A stretch of 64,000 nt of DNA from CALKXV01 sp965228905 (lineage in GTDB: Bacteria; Pseudomonadota; Alphaproteobacteria; Rhodobacterales; Rhodobacteraceae): positions 186,001 through 250,000 of the forward strand of contig CBDDII010000003.1 in assembly GCA_965228905.1 (NCBI GenBank), in the 5' to 3' direction. The notes below the pieces were generated by a model that was not told the DNA's origin, did not search any database, and saw nothing but the letters and a program-made list of their open reading frames with translations. How positions within the stretch are numbered: the first letter of the stretch is position 1; each line of letters begins with the position of its first letter. The position numbers and the translations under genes are program-made. Below, piece by piece: positions 61,589 through 64,000 of the stretch.

Positions 61589-63018
61589 TATTCAGCGGCG
61601 ATTGCGGCTGTCGAAAACCGTTCCAGGATGGCATCCGCGGCTTCCCGTCCATCACGGATCGCCCAGACAACAAGGCTGGCCCCACGCACGATGTCACCCA
61701 CCGCATAGACGCCTTCCAACGCGGTTTCATGGGTCTGGAAACTGGCCTTGATCGTGCCCCAGCGGGTCACTTCCAGCCCTTCCACATCCCAAAGCGCAGG
61801 CAGGTCTTCCGGCTCGAAACCCAGTGCCTTGATGACGATGTCGGCCTCTTCCACATAGTCCGAACCCTCGATCAGCTCGGGCATCTGGCGACCCGTGGCA
61901 TCAGGCGCGCCAAGGCGCATCTTCTGCGCCATCACGCCGCTGACCGGATCACCGGCAAAGCCCTTGGGCGCGGTCAGCCAGACGAATTCCACGCCTTCTT
62001 CCTCGGCGTTCTGCACTTCGCGCTGCGACCCCGGCATGTTGGTACGGTCGCGCCGGTAAAGGCACTTCACGCTGGTCGCGCCCTGCCGAATGGCGGTGCG
62101 CACGCAATCCATCGCCGTGTCGCCGCCGCCGATGACGACAACGCTCTTGCCGTCGGCATTCAACTCGCCGCTATCGAACTCGGGCACATCGTCGCCAAAG
62201 CTCTTGCGGTTCGATGCGGTCAGGTAGTCCAGCGCCCGCACGATGCCGTCCGCACCGCTGCCCGGCCCCTGCAAGTCCCTGCTTTTATAGACCCCGGTGG
62301 CGATCAAAACCGCGTCGTGCTTGGAACGGATCTCGTCAAACGAGATGTCTTCGCCGACGTTGCAATTCATGACGAAGGTGACACCGCCGTCTTCAAGCTG
62401 CTTGTTGCGGCGCATCACCACGTCTTTTTCAAGCTTGAAACCGGGAATGCCATAGGTCAACAGCCCGCCCGAACGGTCGTAACGATCATAGACGGTGACC
62501 TGAACGCCAGCCCGGCGCAGACGGTCGGCGGCGGCAAGGCCACCGGGCCCGGCACCGATGATGCCGACGCTTTCGGCGCGTTCCGTTGAGGGTTTGGCAG
62601 GCTTGACCCAGCCTTCTTCCCAGGCGGTGTCGGTGATGTACTTTTCGACCGATCCGATGGTGACGGTGCCGTGGCCGGACTGCTCGATCACGCAATTGCC
62701 TTCGCACAGACGATCCTGCGGGCAGATACGGCCACAGATCTCGGGGAAGGTGTTCGTGGCCTGGCTGATCTCATAGGCTTCCTTCAGGCGGCCTTCGGCG
62801 GTCAGCTTCAACCAATCGGGAATGTTGTTGTGCAAGGGGCAATGCGACTGGCAATAGGGCACACCGCACTGGCTGCACCGGCTGGCCTGCTCGGCGGCCT
62901 TGGTGGCGGCATATTCGGCATAGATTTCCTTGAAATCCTCACGACGCGCAGACGCATCCCGCTTCTCAGGCATATCCCGCCCGATCGACACGAATTTCAA
63001 CATAGGATTATCCGCCAT
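61588..63018 (-). CDS. gltD: Glutamate synthase small subunit
   Basis: GltD takes electrons from NADPH and passes them through FAD and iron-sulfur clusters to GltB. The 476-residue protein has N-terminal cysteine clusters (C-S-Q-C-G-V-P-Y-C-Q-S-H-C-P and C-G-R-I-C-P-Q-D-R-L-C-E-G-N-C). The FAD loop is G-A-G-P-G-G-L-A-A, the NADPH loop V-I-G-G-G-D-T-A-M-D-C, and A-V-G-D-I-V-R-G lies near the end. GGAGGT at ideal spacing supports the ATG at 63018. It is first in the operon; tandem repeats follow its stop. Confidence 0.96.
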   Translation of the reverse strand: MADNPMLKFVSIGRDMPEKRDASARREDFKEIYAEYAATKAAEQASRCSQCGVPYCQSHCPLHNNIPDWLKLTAEGRLKEAYEISQATNTFPEICGRICPQDRLCEGNCVIEQSGHGTVTIGSVEKYITDTAWEEGWVKPAKPSTERAESVGIIGAGPGGLAAADRLRRAGVQVTVYDRYDRSGGLLTYGIPGFKLEKDVVMRRNKQLEDGGVTFVMNCNVGEDISFDEIRSKHDAVLIATGVYKSRDLQGPGSGADGIVRALDYLTASNRKSFGDDVPEFDSGELNADGKSVVVIGGGDTAMDCVRTAIRQGATSVKCLYRRDRTNMPGSQREVQNAEEEGVEFVWLTAPKGFAGDPVSGVMAQKMRLGAPDATGRQMPELIEGSDYVEEADIVIKALGFEPEDLPALWDVEGLEVTRWGTIKASFQTHETALEGVYAVGDIVRGASLVVWAIRDGREAADAILERFSTAAIAAE

Positions 63019-63148
63019 CAGCCTACCTCCAGGTTGGTCCCACCCCCATAAGCCACCCCGCCCAAAAAAGAAAGGGGATATGGCAATCACTATGACCTAT
63101 TTTTCTTGAGGCTGACTATATTCAGTAATTTCACGGCAAGAATTCTAA

Positions 63149-63175
63149 ATTTTGGGTCCACATCGGACCTAAAAT
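63149..63175. promoter_or_regulatory. ATTTTGGGTCC-N5-GGACCTAAAAT inverted repeat between gltD and uppP
   Basis: The 11-bp arms have one mismatched pair and a 5-base spacer, lying 131 bases upstream of gltD and 63 upstream of uppP. The stretch around it is AT-rich and promoter-like. It is likely an operator or a strong palindrome overlapping one of the two promoters; no known regulator was matched. Confidence 0.45.
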
Positions 63176-63237
63176 GTCTCTTTTCTATAAGACTCATACG
63201 GTTAGTTTGGCGCTGTCAAAAGCACGAGCCGTTTTGA

Positions 63238-64000
63238 ATGCCCCTTCTCCACCTGATCCTTGTCGCGATAATTCAAGGCGTTACCGAATTCTTGCCGATT
63301 TCTTCGTCCGGCCACCTGATCCTTCTACCGAATCTCCTTGGTATTCAAGATCAGGGGCAGGCGATCGACGTCGCGGTTCACGTTGGCACCCTTGGCGCAG
63401 TCATCCTGTATTTTCGACAGGAGGTCCGGCGCGTGGTCCATGGCCTTCTCAAATCGCTCCACGGTGAGTTTCACGGTCCCGACGCGCGCCTTGCGCTGCT
63501 ACTTGCACTGGCCACGATTCCTGTCGTGATCGTCGGTCTGTTGCTCAAACTGACAGGCGGAAGCGAGGCGCTTCGTTCCGTCACCATAATCGCATGGACG
63601 ACGCTTGTCTTCGGAGTGGTACTTTGGTGGGCCGACAGGTCCGGCCCGGTCGAAAAGAATTCCGATGAGTGGACGGCAAAAGACGCCTTCGTGATGGGGC
63701 TGTGGCAAGTGTTGTCGCTGATCCCCGGCACGTCCCGGTCGGGCATCACGATCACGGGCGCCCGCCAACTGGGCTATGCACGCGAAGATGCGGCCCGCCT
63801 TGCCATGTTGATGTCCATTCCGACGATCATCGCCTCGGGAACACTGCTGGGTTTCGAAGTGGCCCACGACATGGATGCCGGTCTTGCCCGCGACGCCGGA
63901 ATCGCAGCGGTCTTCGCCTTCGTCGCCGCCCTTGGCGCACTGCATTTCATGATGCGGCTTTTGAAAAGCGTCAGTTTTACACCCTACGTGATTTACAGGA
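63238..64000 (+). CDS. uppP: Undecaprenyl-diphosphatase UppP (BacA), 3' end cut by window edge
   Basis: The enzyme dephosphorylates undecaprenyl pyrophosphate to recycle the lipid carrier for peptidoglycan and confers bacitracin tolerance. The frame opens at the ATG at 63238 and runs off the right edge with 254 codons visible, most of the normal length of about 265-270. Catalytic regions are present: Q-G-V-T-E-F-L-P-I-S-S-S-G-H near the start and P-G-T-S-R-S-G-I-T in the middle. Several membrane helices are visible. It is divergent from gltD. Confidence 0.95.
   Translation, partial: MPLLHLILVAIIQGVTEFLPISSSGHLILLPNLLGIQDQGQAIDVAVHVGTLGAVILYFRQEVRRVVHGLLKSLHGEFHGPDARLALLLALATIPVVIVGLLLKLTGGSEALRSVTIIAWTTLVFGVVLWWADRSGPVEKNSDEWTAKDAFVMGLWQVLSLIPGTSRSGITITGARQLGYAREDAARLAMLMSIPTIIASGTLLGFEVAHDMDAGLARDAGIAAVFAFVAALGALHFMMRLLKSVSFTPYVIYR

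Noticed and set aside
1..64000. Search by eye for tRNA, rRNA, tmRNA, phage or transposase genes
   Set aside because: No cloverleaf with a T-loop consensus, no rRNA-like stretch, and no transposase or integrase motifs were seen. A tRNAscan-SE and Infernal run would settle this.

Overview
The window looks like a chromosomal segment of a marine alphaproteobacterium of the Roseobacter group (Rhodobacterales). Supporting signs are high GC with strong GC3 bias, a DMSP lyase DddP with all six metal ligands, a complete Mrp-type Na+/H+ antiporter operon with fused A and B subunits, a tandem peptide deformylase/fmt cluster, and a recurrent Roseobacter-style intergenic motif. About 56 protein genes are supported. 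I saw no tRNA, rRNA, CRISPR array, transposase or phage gene. Both edges cut a gene: a DUF1493-like gene at the left and uppP at the right. The longest gene-free stretch is about 260 bases.

Layout. 1-2000: DUF1493-like fragment and ETF-ubiquinone oxidoreductase. 2000-3960: an AT-rich insert carrying one large gene that joins an SGNH-like domain to a citrate-lyase-ligase-type nucleotidyltransferase domain. This is the most unusual gene here. 4000-13660: housekeeping genes (greA, smpB, dapA, a soluble lytic transglycosylase, dinB, a Nudix protein, an SPFH/NfeD pair), plus a matrixin-like protease and an ion channel. 13660-16560: a small copper-related pair, an unrecognised acidic protein, and a protein built from two copies of one unknown domain. 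16670-20300: a PatB-type C-S lyase divergent from def-def-def-fmt, in which the third deformylase has lost catalytic residues. 20380-24030: dddP, a small membrane protein and a TPR protein. 23996-29943: mrp operon, transcribed leftward. 30156-36000: clpB with a heat-shock-like promoter, SIMPL protein, pyrF, lipase-like protein and a Hint-domain protein preceded by two matched 25-bp palindromes. 36017-47468: aldo/keto reductase and FAD oxidoreductase, then a purine unit (xdhA-xdhB-xdhC plus a BMP-type nucleoside ABC transporter). 47644-55351: map, sfsA, a MoCF-fold protein, GNAT, OmpA-like protein, LysR regulator, purine nucleoside phosphorylase, a DECR-like SDR and a fasciclin protein. 55517-63018: gltD and gltB, separated by two GFA-family proteins and an exported protein in one tightly spaced operon. 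63238-64000: uppP.

How the parts work together. The xdh/ABC unit and the nucleoside phosphorylase point to scavenging of purines and nucleosides for nitrogen, and the glt operon assimilates the ammonium. DddP, the Na+-linked Mrp antiporter and the channel fit life in seawater. ETF-QO and the DECR-like reductase serve acyl-CoA or amino acid oxidation. Apart from the AT-rich insert, the composition is uniform and the order looks like ordinary core genome. Functional calls rest on motif and family recognition by reading; no database search was run.
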